From Bacillus nakamurai (GTDB lineage: Bacteria > Bacillota > Bacilli > Bacillales > Bacillaceae), in contig NZ_LSAZ01000004.1 of the NCBI RefSeq assembly GCF_001584325.1, forward strand, positions 80,107-144,106: a stretch of DNA of 64,000 nucleotides, given 5' to 3'. The position numbers were made by a program, and so were the translations under genes. The notes under the pieces are model-generated. The model saw only the letters and a list, made by a program, of their open reading frames with translations, was not told where the DNA came from and did no database searches. This document shows positions 17,271 through 26,676 of this stretch, one piece after another (positions within the stretch are counted from its first letter, which is position 1; each line of letters begins with the position of its first letter).

Positions 17271-18569
17271 TTAAAAAATCGTGATCGAACCGATGATAAG
17301 CGCACACGCCGTCATCACAATTACGGCGAGAACCGCCCATTTCATCGCAAATTTCTGATGCTCGTCAATGGATACCCCGACAAGCCCGCATAATAAATGC
17401 GTAGACGGCACGAGCGGACTGAGCATATGAATCGGCTGGCCGATAATAGAAGCCCTCGCAATCTCCACCTTGTCTACACCGTATGCCACGGCTGTTTCTG
17501 ACAAAATGGGAAGCACGCCGTAAAAATACGCGTCATTCGGCATCAGAAAGGTGAAGATGCCGCTCGTTAAGGCCACAATCGCCGGAATAAATCCGCCCAT
17601 TTGCTCCGGAATGAGCGATACGAGTGAAATGGCCATTTCATCAACCATCTTTGTTCCCGTTAAAATTCCGGTAAACACACCTGCCGCAAAAATCATGGAA
17701 CCGATCGCCAGCACATTGCTGGAATGGGCTGATATGCGTTCCCTTTGATCAGTAAGCTTCGGATAATTCACAATCAGCGCGACACAAAATGCAATCAAAA
17801 AGAGCACCGTCAAATTTACTTTTCCGGAAACTAAAAACCCGACTAAAGAAAGCGTTAACAATAAATTGAACCACCATAATTTCGGCCGCTTCCATTCACC
17901 CTCCACTGCCGCTGCGGTTTCATTTGTATGCGACGGCTTCTTCAGTTCAATGACCCCAAGGCGTTTCCGTTCAGCCCTTCCAAGCACATAAGCAACCGCG
18001 ATCATGCATATTATGCCGCTGGCAATGACCGGAAGCATCGGCCCTGTCAGCTCAGCCGGGTCCACCCCAAGCGCACTCGCCGCGCGCGGCGTCGCTCCGC
18101 CCCATGGAATCGTATTCATGATCCCCATGCCGACGCCGGCGATTCCCGCTAAAATGATCGGACGGATTCCGAGCATTAAGTATAGAGGCAGCATTGCGCT
18201 TGTGGTGATCATATACGTCGTTGAGCCGTCGCCGTCGAGCGCGACAAGCATTGTCAGCACGGCGGTCCCGACAACAATTTTTAACGGATCGCCTTTAACA
18301 AGCTTTAAAATACGGGCAACCATCGGATCAAATAAACCGGTATCAATCATAATGCCGAAATAAAGAATTGCAAACATAATCATGACTGCAATCGGCGCAA
18401 CCTGTTCAATACCTGAGATCATCATCTCGCCGACACGATGAAATGAAAATCCGGCGATTAATGCAAAGATGATCGGTGTCAATACAAGCGCCGTTAAAAC
18501 CGAGAGCCGTTTTGTCATGATCAGGACCATAAAGACAACCATCATAAGAAAGCCTAAGATTGCTAACAC
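17271..18569 (-). CDS. citM: Mg2+-citrate secondary transporter CitM
   Basis: A 432-residue CitMHS-family carrier with about 12 membrane helices. It takes up citrate complexed with Mg2+ (or Ni, Mn, Co, Zn) together with protons. Conserved stretches include the loop ALDGDGSTTYMITTSAMLP and MPNDAYFYGVLPILSE. Length matches B. subtilis CitM (433). It lies downstream of citS-citT-yflP but has its own leader of about 195 bases with a cre site, as expected for a CitT-activated, CcpA-repressed promoter. A terminator ends the upstream yflP transcript. Confidence 0.93.
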   Translation of the reverse strand: MLAILGFLMMVVFMVLIMTKRLSVLTALVLTPIIFALIAGFSFHRVGEMMISGIEQVAPIAVMIMFAILYFGIMIDTGLFDPMVARILKLVKGDPLKIVVGTAVLTMLVALDGDGSTTYMITTSAMLPLYLMLGIRPIILAGIAGVGMGIMNTIPWGGATPRAASALGVDPAELTGPMLPVIASGIICMIAVAYVLGRAERKRLGVIELKKPSHTNETAAAVEGEWKRPKLWWFNLLLTLSLVGFLVSGKVNLTVLFLIAFCVALIVNYPKLTDQRERISAHSSNVLAIGSMIFAAGVFTGILTGTKMVDEMAISLVSLIPEQMGGFIPAIVALTSGIFTFLMPNDAYFYGVLPILSETAVAYGVDKVEIARASIIGQPIHMLSPLVPSTHLLCGLVGVSIDEHQKFAMKWAVLAVIVMTACALIIGSITIF

Positions 18570-18587
18570 AGTATATCCCCCTTATTA

Positions 18588-18601
18588 TGAATACGCTTAC
18601 A
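18588..18601 (-). promoter_or_regulatory. cre site upstream of citM
   Basis: Minus strand reads TGTAAGCGTATTCA, a full match to the cre consensus TGWNANCGNTNWCA apart from one position. It lies about 20 bases before the citM start and predicts repression by CcpA when glucose is present. Confidence 0.75.
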
Positions 18602-18735
18602 TTCCAAAGGCCCGATTCCCCTTTATCCTGCCTTTTTGTCATCTTATGAAATTTAGATATTGAAGTAAATATTTTGGGTTTTAAAGATTTTTAATTTTTT
18701 ATAACCTTTTTGTTCTTTTTGTTCATTCCCAAATG

Positions 18736-18766
18736 AAAAAAGCATTCCGCTTGCAATGCGAATGCT
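18736..18766 (-). terminator. Terminator after yflP, upstream of citM
   Basis: Minus strand stem AGCATTC / GAATGCT with a loop, followed by TTTTTT. It begins at the yflP stop codon and separates the citS-citT-yflP unit from citM. Confidence 0.75.
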
Positions 18767-19737
18767 CATTTTTCACTGCTCATCATTTCTTTATAAAACT
18801 CCGTTTGCTCCTCTAAAAAATGTTTTGCTTCGCTGCTGTTTTTATAAAAGCTTTCCCAATCCTCCCTTTTCATCCTTTGCTTCCACTCTGCCGATGAGGC
18901 AACCTTTTTAAAAGCCTGATCCCAATAGGCTATTTCACCTTCTGTCATCCCTTTCGGCCCCATGATGCCTCGCCAGTGTGCGAAGACAAACGGCACCCCC
19001 TGTTCTTTCCATGTCGGAATATCGCTAAAGCCGGAGAGCCTTTTGTCAGATGTGACGGCAGCTAACGTGATATCGCCTTTTTTAGAGGAGTCTCTTGCTT
19101 CTGAGATCGTCATTGAAGCGGCATCTATGTCGTGCCTGATGAGCGCTTTAATGACATCTTTACTGCTTCCGTATTGAAAAAAGCGGATATCAAACGCAGA
19201 AATGCCAGCCATTTCTGCGGCTCTGGCAAAGGAAAGCTGATCATCATTTCCAAGCCCCGGCGCAAAGCCGATTCTTACGGCGCCGGGATGTTTCTTAATT
19301 TCATCCAGCAGCTGTTTTCCGCTTTTGAACTTTGAATCTTTCGGAAGCGCGACAGTCTGCCATTCCTTTGCAATAATTGCTAATGGTGTAAAATCGGCGG
19401 CCTTCAGCCGGCTCTGTCCCAGAATTTCATTGCTCAAAAGCAGGCTTGAGTTCATACTGACAATATTGGTTTTTCGTTCGTTTACATACTTCCAGCCGAT
19501 GTCGCCGCCCCCGCCCGGCTTGTAGACGATCCTTACCGGCCGGCCTAACATATCTTCGTGCTCGATTACCGATTGCACGGCTTTTGCCGTTGCGTCCCAT
19601 CCCCCTTGGGGATCAGCCGGAACGACAATCTCAATCGGCCCGTCGGCTAAATGGATGCTTGCGGTTTTTCGTCCGTCAAAAGAGACCAGCGCCATTATCA
19701 TGATGAGAAGCAATCCCAACCGCTTCATTTCTCCCAT
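18766..19737 (-). CDS. yflP: TctC-type periplasmic-like solute-binding protein YflP
   Basis: A 323-residue tripartite tricarboxylate transporter receptor (TctC/Bug family). It has an N-terminal signal ([14 protein letters not shown]), then [21 protein letters not shown] and [19 protein letters not shown], the family's ligand-loop motifs. There is no Cys lipobox, so it is likely secreted or signal-anchored. No TctA/TctB partner is nearby. Placed in one operon with citS-citT, it may serve as a citrate sensor co-receptor; that is inference. Gap to citT is three bases. Confidence 0.85.
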   Translation of the reverse strand: MGEMKRLGLLLIMIMALVSFDGRKTASIHLADGPIEIVVPADPQGGWDATAKAVQSVIEHEDMLGRPVRIVYKPGGGGDIGWKYVNERKTNIVSMNSSLLLSNEILGQSRLKAADFTPLAIIAKEWQTVALPKDSKFKSGKQLLDEIKKHPGAVRIGFAPGLGNDDQLSFARAAEMAGISAFDIRFFQYGSSKDVIKALIRHDIDAASMTISEARDSSKKGDITLAAVTSDKRLSGFSDIPTWKEQGVPFVFAHWRGIMGPKGMTEGEIAYWDQAFKKVASSAEWKQRMKREDWESFYKNSSEAKHFLEEQTEFYKEMMSSEK

Positions 19738-19740
19738 CCC

Positions 19741-20421
19741 TTACTCATTTGCTAAATAATACTTCCGTTCCGGCCTGCCGATAATGCCGTACTCCAATTC
19801 CGCGAGCGCTTCTTCTTGGGAAACGAGGAACTCGGCGTAACGCCGCGCCGTTGTCCGGGACGCCCCCATTTTTTCGCCCAGCTCTTCGGCCGTCATCCCT
19901 TTTTGAGCCGTGCGGAGCGCTTCTTTTATTTTCTGAAGTGTGATCGAATTAATCCCTGTGGGCAGATCATGGAGCTGCTTTTGTTCTTTTGCGTCACTCC
20001 CGAAATACAGATCAACAACGGACTGGCTCAGCTCCGTTTGCGAGAGAAGCCATTTTCTTTTCTCACGATATTGCAGGAGCACTTGTGTAAATTTATGTGC
20101 CGAGACCGGTTTAATCAAATAATGAGAAATGCCAGATCTGAGTGCTTCTTGCAGCAGCCGGGTTTCGGTCGCCGCGGTTACCACGATAATATCAACGGCA
20201 GGAAACCGGCGGCGGATCAGCGGAAGCAAAGCGGTGCCCAGCTCGTCAGGCATATAAATGTCCAAAAGCAGCAGATCCGGCTGCTGTTTCTCAAGTAACG
20301 ACATAGTGTCTTTGGCGTTTACGGCTTTTCCGATAACACTGAATCCATCGAGATGTTCGATAAATTTTTCATGGATTTGCGCTATTCGAAAGTCGTCCTC
20401 CGCAATCGCGATGTTAATCAC
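19741..20421 (-). CDS. citT: Response regulator CitT
   Basis: A 226-residue CitB/DcuR-type response regulator. The receiver domain has the phosphoacceptor Asp in LLLLDIYMPDELG, acidic pocket AEDDFR at the start, and Lys in LIKPVSAHKF. The C-terminal helix-turn-helix includes EELGEKMGASRTTARRYAEFL. It activates citM when citrate is sensed by CitS. It overlaps citS by four bases (ATGA type), so the two are coupled. Confidence 0.92.
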   Translation of the reverse strand: MINIAIAEDDFRIAQIHEKFIEHLDGFSVIGKAVNAKDTMSLLEKQQPDLLLLDIYMPDELGTALLPLIRRRFPAVDIIVVTAATETRLLQEALRSGISHYLIKPVSAHKFTQVLLQYREKRKWLLSQTELSQSVVDLYFGSDAKEQKQLHDLPTGINSITLQKIKEALRTAQKGMTAEELGEKMGASRTTARRYAEFLVSQEEALAELEYGIIGRPERKYYLANE

Positions 20422-22022
20422 ATGGATTCCCCCTTGTGCCTTTCTTTCGGTATAAACACTGTAAATACTGCACCGCCGCTTTTTTGATTCGAAATTTCAA
20501 TCCATCCTTGCAATTCATTAACGGCTTCCTTCAGGTTGGCTAAACCGTAACCCCTCTTCGTCCCCTTTGAAGAGTACCCTTTTTGAAAAATGGTTTGTAT
20601 TTTATCCTGCGGCACGCCGTCACCTGAGTCGGATACTTCTATGACGATATCCCTGCCGATATCGGTAATGAAAAAGGAGACCTTTCTCACCTTTTTATCA
20701 GCGACGGCTTCGAATGCGTTATCGATTACATTTCCGATGATGGTAATGAGCTGGGAAGAGCCTACATGCTTTGGCAGCGATTCCAAAAAGCTGTTTTCAT
20801 CAATGGACAGCTGAACTTTTTTCTCAGAGGCCTTTCCCATTTTTCCTAATAATATGGCTTGGACCCGCTGTGAATGAATGTTTTGAAACAGGATTTCATG
20901 CTGCTCATTTTGAATGGCGTACTCTTCCTTGATCAGCTCAATGGCTTCTTCGTATTCCCCAAGCTCCAGCAGACCAAGTATGGCATAAAGCTTATTCGAA
21001 AATTCATGCGTTTGCGCACGCAGATCCTCTGAGTATTTTTTCATCTCAGTCAGCTTGCCGATCAGTTTCTTCAGCTCTGTTTTTTCACGGAAGCTTATGA
21101 CCGCCCCATAATCTTGTCCGGCCTGTCTCATTTCTTTGATGTTCAATATCAATACTTTATCACCGACACGCACCTCCTGATTCGGAGCCGCTTCTCCCCC
21201 GGCCAAAACCGGCAACAGCTTTGCGTCAGGCATGATCTCTTCTATATGACGGCCGATCAGCGGCATGGGAAGATCCAGCATGCCGGCGGCCGATAAATTC
21301 ATCATCGTTACCGCCCCGTCTTTGTTTACGGCGATAATGCCTTCTTTTATGGCAAGAAGCATCGCATTACGCTCTCTGTACAGCGATGCAATTTCATGCG
21401 GTTCAAGGCCGAGTGTATCTTTGCGGATACTTTTTGCGAGCGCAGCCGCTCCCCCGATTCCGATGAGGAGCACCAAACATGCAAAATAGCTTAAGTTCCA
21501 AAGATGCTCCTTGATTCCTTTTTCAATTTCATCTTGTAAAAATTCGACCGTTACCGTTCCGACGACTTCGTTATGATCCTGTTCTTCCAAAATAACCGGC
21601 GCGCTTCCCCTCACAGCCTTCATCCCGTCTGATACGGGTGATCCGCCGAACATGACGGTTTTATTTTGCAGCTTTTCATTCCCGTCAGGAATGCTGCTGC
21701 GGGCCGAATGAAATGTAATGTTTCCCTTTTGATCAGTGATATAGACGGCATGCGCGCCTGCCTGCTCTTTCATTTGTTCTATTACGTCTAATTTTTGAAA
21801 AGCATTTTTATCCGCAAGCTGAAAGGCCTCTTTTACAGGCGGCATGTATGAAATGGTTTTGGCCGTTTGTACCGCCAGCTGTTCAGCCTGTTTTTGGCCC
21901 TCGTTTAATTGCTGAAAGGCAAAAATGACAGTAAGAGTACCGATAACAAGTATTAATAAAGCCGCGATTAAACCGGCGATTTTCATTTGCAGAGAGACAT
22001 AAAACCGCTTCTCTTCTATCAC
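20418..22022 (-). CDS. citS: Citrate-sensing histidine kinase CitS
   Basis: A 534-residue membrane sensor kinase of the CitA/DcuS family. Order: N-terminal helix (about 12-32), extracellular PDC sensor domain (about 35-170), second membrane helix (LSYFACLVLLIGIGGAAAL), cytoplasmic PAS domain (about 215-310), a DHp helix with the phosphorylated His in LRAQTHEFSNKLYAILGLLELG, and the ATPase domain (NVIDNAFEA, SDSGDGVPQ, KGTKRGYGLANLKE). First gene of citS-citT-yflP. Upstream 22023-22209 holds no gene. Confidence 0.92.
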   Translation of the reverse strand: MIEEKRFYVSLQMKIAGLIAALLILVIGTLTVIFAFQQLNEGQKQAEQLAVQTAKTISYMPPVKEAFQLADKNAFQKLDVIEQMKEQAGAHAVYITDQKGNITFHSARSSIPDGNEKLQNKTVMFGGSPVSDGMKAVRGSAPVILEEQDHNEVVGTVTVEFLQDEIEKGIKEHLWNLSYFACLVLLIGIGGAAALAKSIRKDTLGLEPHEIASLYRERNAMLLAIKEGIIAVNKDGAVTMMNLSAAGMLDLPMPLIGRHIEEIMPDAKLLPVLAGGEAAPNQEVRVGDKVLILNIKEMRQAGQDYGAVISFREKTELKKLIGKLTEMKKYSEDLRAQTHEFSNKLYAILGLLELGEYEEAIELIKEEYAIQNEQHEILFQNIHSQRVQAILLGKMGKASEKKVQLSIDENSFLESLPKHVGSSQLITIIGNVIDNAFEAVADKKVRKVSFFITDIGRDIVIEVSDSGDGVPQDKIQTIFQKGYSSKGTKRGYGLANLKEAVNELQGWIEISNQKSGGAVFTVFIPKERHKGESM

Positions 22023-22209
22023 AGCACCAGCCGTCCTTTCTTCCTAAAATGATACCATTTTTTAAACGTTTTTTCTCATTTTTAAGAATCTTCGTGATCT
22101 TTTTCTCTTGTGATTTTTCAAAAGAGTGTTGAAAGGTATATTTTTACTTTAGGAATAAAACTGATTATTTCAACTGGAATCACCTAGGCTGATATCAATA
22201 TGTACCCAT

Positions 22210-22237
22210 CAAAAAAGACTGAACAAAGTCAGTCTTA
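22210..22237 (-). terminator. Terminator after collagen-like gene
   Basis: Minus strand stem AAGACTGA / TCAGTCTT followed by TTTTT, about 35 bases after the stop codon. Confidence 0.75.
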
Positions 22238-22269
22238 AGAAGAATTTCTATGAAGATGGACATCCTCAC

Positions 22270-23094
22270 TCAAGTAATCGTAACCCCGGCACTTGCGTAT
22301 CCTGCTACTGTGTTAATAAGAGAAAGACCTGTCGCAGTTGCTGAAAACACCATTAACAACCGGGTTTGCGGTGTTACCGATATATTTAATCCTGTCGTGA
22401 TTCCGTTGCTGATGGTGCCTATAGATAATATACCGGTGAGAGGAGGAGATAAGGTGACGGCCGCTCCGGGAATGGGTGTGAACGTATTGTTCGGAACAGT
22501 GGAACTATATAATTGTGCCGTTATTGTGACCGTCGAACCGACTAGTGATAAAGCTGCGGTGGTACTGAAATATCCGGCGATTGAGGTAATCGTTCCGCTC
22601 CTCGGAGCTGAAAACGCAAAGTTAAGAAGCGTCCCTCCGGCTCCGGTAAGGTCGATTGCACCTCCCCCTCCGACAGAAACCCCTGTTACGGAGTTTCCGA
22701 AACCGACAAGACTGACAGTCCCGATTAATCCGCCGGCAATGGTTGTCAAGGCGGTAGGAAGGCCCGATGCATACGGGATGATTGCCCCTGATCCGGTGGC
22801 TCCCGTGGCTCCGGTTGTTCCGGTTACACCAGTGGATCCCGTGGCTCCTCTTGCATGATAATGATGTGGATGACAGCACGGACACCATCTTTCATGACTG
22901 CAAGAGTTTCCGCAACAGCATCCTTCACAGCAATGTGCTCGATTACGGTAACTGCACCTTTGATTTCTTCTTTCATTTTGAGAATGATAGCAACAATCAT
23001 TACAATGCCGGCAGTCGCAATCCCAAGAATCGTGTCTGTTATACCAACTGTCTCCTTTTCTTATTAACCACCTCTTCTTGCATAATTTTTTCAC
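22270..23094 (-). CDS. BclB-type collagen-like spore surface protein with Cys/His-rich N-terminus
   Basis: The 274-residue frame has three parts. Residues about 25-80 are extremely rich in Cys and His (for example [18 protein letters not shown]), as in cross-linked coat proteins. Residues about 82-100 are a short collagen-like G-x-T run ([20 protein letters not shown]). The rest (about 175 residues) is a Gly/Ser/Thr/Ala-rich beta domain like the C-terminal domain of exosporium glycoprotein BclB, with [11 protein letters not shown] and [18 protein letters not shown] spore-surface location is likely. The start is uncertain: GTG at 23094 has no good SD. The strong SD AAAAGGAGA (about 23050) instead faces an overlapping frame (see findings). 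A frameshift joining two proteins cannot be excluded. Confidence 0.6.
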   Translation of the reverse strand: MKKLCKKRWLIRKGDSWYNRHDSWDCDCRHCNDCCYHSQNERRNQRCSYRNRAHCCEGCCCGNSCSHERWCPCCHPHHYHARGATGSTGVTGTTGATGATGSGAIIPYASGLPTALTTIAGGLIGTVSLVGFGNSVTGVSVGGGGAIDLTGAGGTLLNFAFSAPRSGTITSIAGYFSTTAALSLVGSTVTITAQLYSSTVPNNTFTPIPGAAVTLSPPLTGILSIGTISNGITTGLNISVTPQTRLLMVFSATATGLSLINTVAGYASAGVTIT

Positions 23095-23178
23095 AAAGAA
23101 AAATGGTGTGGCAAAATCCCTATTCCAATGTTTGAATTTTTAACTGGTCTTAAGGTTGCATGCTGCACAGCATTTAAA

Positions 23179-23213
23179 GAAAAAAAGACCTAACCATGCA
23201 TAAGTCAGGCCTT
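23179..23213 (-). terminator. Terminator-like hairpin after the small gene at 23321-23521
   Basis: Minus strand stem GGCCTGAC / GTTAGGTC (with G-T pairs) followed by a T-run of six or more. Confidence 0.6.
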
Positions 23214-23320
23214 TCACCTTCAAAATATCAGTCTGCTATTTTCATAAGCTTGTCGGAAAATGAATGCTGTTAAAATCGATATTGAGAGCTGTTGCTGTTG
23301 TTTCTCTTCCCCGGAGGTCC

Positions 23321-23521
23321 TTATACACAATTAGGAGAGCAAAGTGCAGGATACTTTTCTGCAGAGACAGGGGTTTTATCACTTTCTATGTGAGAATAGC
23401 TATCAGAATTTTTTTCATTATATCTATGCGAATGCTCTTTGTACCTGCTCTTCACATGACGACTCATATATTTATAATGAGAGCTTTGCCCATTGAACGG
23501 ATTGTTTCGTTTCGTACTCAT
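23321..23521 (-). CDS. Small basic hydrophilic protein, unknown
   Basis: A 66-residue protein rich in Ser, Tyr, His, Lys and Arg (MSTKRNNPFNGQSSHYKYMS start) with no membrane or signal segment. The SD GAGGTGA is well placed before the ATG at 23521, which supports real translation. The composition resembles small Tyr/His-rich spore coat proteins, and the neighbour is a collagen-like spore protein, but I recognise no family. Just past the stop, the frame shifted by one carries about 27 more codons (YKDLRGRETTATALN to FNSIHFPTSL) before a stop at about 23248. The gene may be a frameshifted form of a protein of about 93 residues. Confidence 0.5.
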   Translation of the reverse strand: MSTKRNNPFNGQSSHYKYMSRHVKSRYKEHSHRYNEKNSDSYSHIESDKTPVSAEKYPALCSPNCV

Positions 23522-23588
23522 AAAATCACCTCATACCTTATGGTACTCAGGCGGTTTATACATTGTGAATGCATCAATCTCTTCGTTC

Positions 23589-23621
23589 AAAAAAAAAAAG
23601 GCAGACCGCGTCTGCCTTTTT
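23589..23621. terminator. Terminator after yflS
   Basis: Perfect stem AAAAAGGCAGAC / GTCTGCCTTTTT. The minus strand, on which yflS ends, has a run of more than ten T bases. Confidence 0.9.
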
Positions 23622-23625
23622 CTTC

Positions 23626-25062
23626 TTACCACAAACCTAATACTTTCCACCATAAACCGCCGATCACAAGCCATGTGATGATATGGACGATCGACAGAAT
23701 AAATCCGATGGACCACCATTTGCTTTGCGATACATAGCCCGCTCCGAAAAAGACCGGAGCCGCTCCTGAGCCGTAATGCGTCGTTGAACCGAAAAGGTTG
23801 CTGAAAAACGCCAGGCTGAGCGCTGCCAAAAGCGGCGGAGCGCCTGCCGCCACGATCACAGCTAAAAATGCTGCATACATGGCACTGATATGTGCGGTTG
23901 CACTCGCAAAGAAGTAGTGGGTGTAATAATACACAATGATTAAAATCATAAATGCCACAATCCATGAGAAACCGGAAACGGAAGATTTCATCATATTGCT
24001 GAACCAGGACACCATGCCGAGCTCATTCAGGAAATTCGCCAGCATCACAAGCGCCGCAAACCAAGTCAGCGTATCCCATGCGCCTTGTTCTTTTTTGATG
24101 TCCTCCCAAGTTAATACCTGAGACAAAAGCAATACGGATAAACCGATTAAAGCCGTTGTCGTCGCGTCGATATTAAAGTTTCCTCCGAAAATCCAAAGCA
24201 CCAAAACCAATAAAAAGACGATGACCATGGACAGCTCGGATTTTTTAAAAGGGCCCATTTCTTTCAGTTTCTCTGTTGCGATTTTGGCCGCATCCGGTGT
24301 TTCTTTAATTTCCGGCGGATACAGCTTGTAAATCACAAGCGGCGTAATAATTAAGCTCACCAATCCCGGTACAATTGCCGCAATAGCCCAGCTTGTCCAT
24401 GTGATGTCCACCCCTGCGACATCGTGGGCCAGCTTTGCGATCAGCGGGTTTGCCGCCATTGCCGTTAAAAACATGGCAGACGTGATCAAGTTCCCTTGAA
24501 AACCGGTTTTTAATAAGAAAGCTCCGATTTTCCGTTCTGTTCCGTTTGCCGGTGTTGATCCGAATGTTTCGGATAATGATCTGATAATAGGAAAAATAAT
24601 GCCGCCCGCCCGTGCCGTGTTGCTCGGAATGGCAGGTGATAAAATTAAATCACTGAAAAGCAGTGAGTAAGAAAGCCCGAGTGTTTTCTTCCCGAACTTT
24701 TGTACGAATACGTAAGAAATTCTGGCGCCCAGTCCGGTTTTAATAAATCCCCGGGAAATAAAAAAGGCGATGACAATCAGCCAGATTGTTTTGTTTCCAA
24801 AGCCGCTTAACGTATTTTCGATTGATAACGTTCCCGTTAACGCGGTAACTGCCAATGCAAAAACAGCAATTGCGCCCATTGGCAAGGGCTTGGAGATAAA
24901 GCCGATAATTGTTGCGACAAAAATAGCGAACAAATGCCATGCTTTAGGTTCAAGTCCGGACGGCGCGGGAATAAACCAAATGATTAATCCCACAGCAACA
25001 GTAATAAGTAAAGGAATTAATTTCACTGCCTGCTGTTTTTTTGCGTCTTTTTCTGAAGCCAT
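23626..25062 (-). CDS. yflS: DASS-family dicarboxylate carrier YflS
   Basis: A 478-residue divalent anion:sodium symporter family protein with about 12-14 helices. The signature regions are SPAIPSNTARAGGIIFPI (first substrate loop) and FGSTTHYGSGAAPVFFGAGY (second loop). The closest known relatives are plastid 2-oxoglutarate/malate translocators, so the substrate is probably malate or 2-oxoglutarate; the length equals B. subtilis YflS. In B. subtilis the malate two-component system MalKR controls related transport genes; no clear site could be assigned here. Confidence 0.9.
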   Translation of the reverse strand: MASEKDAKKQQAVKLIPLLITVAVGLIIWFIPAPSGLEPKAWHLFAIFVATIIGFISKPLPMGAIAVFALAVTALTGTLSIENTLSGFGNKTIWLIVIAFFISRGFIKTGLGARISYVFVQKFGKKTLGLSYSLLFSDLILSPAIPSNTARAGGIIFPIIRSLSETFGSTPANGTERKIGAFLLKTGFQGNLITSAMFLTAMAANPLIAKLAHDVAGVDITWTSWAIAAIVPGLVSLIITPLVIYKLYPPEIKETPDAAKIATEKLKEMGPFKKSELSMVIVFLLVLVLWIFGGNFNIDATTTALIGLSVLLLSQVLTWEDIKKEQGAWDTLTWFAALVMLANFLNELGMVSWFSNMMKSSVSGFSWIVAFMILIIVYYYTHYFFASATAHISAMYAAFLAVIVAAGAPPLLAALSLAFFSNLFGSTTHYGSGAAPVFFGAGYVSQSKWWSIGFILSIVHIITWLVIGGLWWKVLGLW

Positions 25063-25186
25063 TACAGGTCTCCTCCTATTTTGTTAACTTCCATCCCCTA
25101 TCCCATTTTACTACTTAACTAAGTTAATAAACGTTTTTGTTAATTAAAAAACAAAAAGGAATATTTTCCTTTGTGTTTCTTGTTTC

Positions 25187-26453
25187 TTATTTTAGTTTAC
25201 CCGCACCCGCTTGAGATATAACATCTGATTTCACATTTGCAGCTGAACCGATTGAGCCGTGCAGTGACGGTGCCCAACCGACAAACTGGCTTAATCCGTT
25301 GGCGGCTGACGCGTTAATCGCTGCGCCGTTCAAAAGGGTGCCGTCTTCATGAAGCGCTTTTCCGCCGCTGAAGACGCTGATTGTTTTATTGGCAGATAGT
25401 CCCGGAACTTCAAAAGCGTTATTCTGGGCGTGAATTTTTGACGAATGGCCTACGCCCCATGCATAGCTGAAGGGATATGCAGCGCTTTTGCTGCCTTCGT
25501 AAAAATTATTATAAATATGAACCTGACCGAATCGGACCCGCGGTGCGCGCTGGACGATGTTCTGGTAATAGTTATGGTGAATGGTCACCTTTAATTTTCC
25601 GTCATCTGACGTCTTGCTGTCACTATTTCCGATGACGGAGCCTTTATCATGGTCATTATATTTATTATAGGACAGTGTAATATAGTTCGCCCCGTTGGAT
25701 ATATCCGTCTGGCCGTCATGGTGCTGATATTTTCGTCCGTAATAGTGGGGAAAACCGCTGTCGGGATTCGATCCGTCATTAAATGTACAATGGTCTATCC
25801 AGATGTGCGTGGCACCGTTAATGGTGATATTGTCATATTCCGAATTCCAGTTGCCGCTGTCGCCGTCAGTCGGGTCCCATTGCGGAAAATAATCATAAGC
25901 GTCTTGAAATTCAATGTTGCGGATGATGACATTATCGACTCCGCTTTTTATATTAAAATTCCCGCCTGTCACCTTGGCATTTGAGCCTGAACCGATGATG
26001 GTCGTATTTGAAGGAATGTCAATCACGACTCTTGCCTTCTGGTTTTTTTTGTGATCGCTTTCTGGCATCTTCCTGAGTGCCTGACGGCGCTTTTTTCCCC
26101 CATTTGTCCGGATCGTACGCTTTCAGGTAGGCATTGAAATCATAAGCCGCATCTTTATATTCGTTAAAACCAAGCGCTTTGTTATGATCATCCGTATTCA
26201 GATTGATTGTACCTTGTATGTAAATAATTTTCGGCGTGCTGTTGGCGCTTCCCCCTAATGCAGAAACAAGCTGTTGTCTGTTTGTTACAGTATACACATT
26301 GGATGAAGAGGCTTTCGCACCGCCGGTTGTTCCGCCGGCATAAGCTCCCCAGCCGTCATTTGATCCTAACGTCTGCCGGTCCGGATCAGCGGCATGGACA
26401 CCCGCAGGAATCATACATAAACAAACCGCCAGCATAAAAAGCATTTTTTTCAT
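25187..26453 (-). pseudogene. pel: Secreted pectate lyase Pel, disrupted by +1 in an A8 tract
   Basis: The 5' part codes for a signal peptide (MKKMLFMLAVCLCMIPAGVHA, cleavage after Ala-24 region) and the start of a PL1 pectate lyase (GWGAYAGGTTGGAKASSSN to PSGTQEDARKRSQKK). At about 26043-26050 (minus strand CACAAAAAAAACC) there are eight A bases where seven would keep the frame; this frame stops at 26019. The rest of the enzyme continues in the next frame from NQKARVVIDIPSNTT. It includes the Ca-binding WIDHCTFND, the vWiDH region and the catalytic Arg region IVQRAPRVRFGQVH. All else looks intact, so loss is recent, phase-variable, rescued by slippage, or a sequencing error. Start ATG 26453 has SD GGGGGGA. 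Confidence 0.85.
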
Positions 26454-26556
26454 GAATTGTGTTCCCCCCAAGCTTCCTTGTAAAAGCTTATTCCAATTTA
26501 TTGCAATCGAATTGTACCAAATAACATTGAAATCATCACCGAAAACTTACTGAAAT

Positions 26557-26597
26557 TGAATTTCGATTTTATTGCGGTTACCGCAATAAAATCCCCA
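26557..26597. repeat. Palindromic element, copy 1, upstream of pel
   Basis: A perfect inverted repeat of 29 bases (26565-26593, half-site GATTTTATTGCGGT) in the context AATTTCG...TCCC. It is related to copy 2 at 26677-26714. Confidence 0.8.
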
Positions 26598-26619
26598 CAA
26601 ATTGAGACTTTTTCTCTTC

Positions 26620-26633
26620 TGAAACCGATTTCA
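26620..26633. promoter_or_regulatory. cre-like (or KdgR-like) operator upstream of pel
   Basis: TGAAACCGATTTCA matches the cre consensus TGWNANCGNTNWCA at every position. LacI-family pectin regulators such as KdgR recognise similar sequences. It lies between the two palindromic elements, about 165 bases before the pel start. Confidence 0.6.
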
Positions 26634-26676
26634 TGAATGTTATTGCAGCATATTTCCAACCGCAAACCTTGCCAAA

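Noticed and set aside
22250..22858. 202-codon plus-strand ORF rich in Pro/Val opposite the collagen-like gene
   Set aside because: It is the mirror of the repetitive Gly/Thr/Ala coding frame; no SD and biased composition typical of an antisense shadow.
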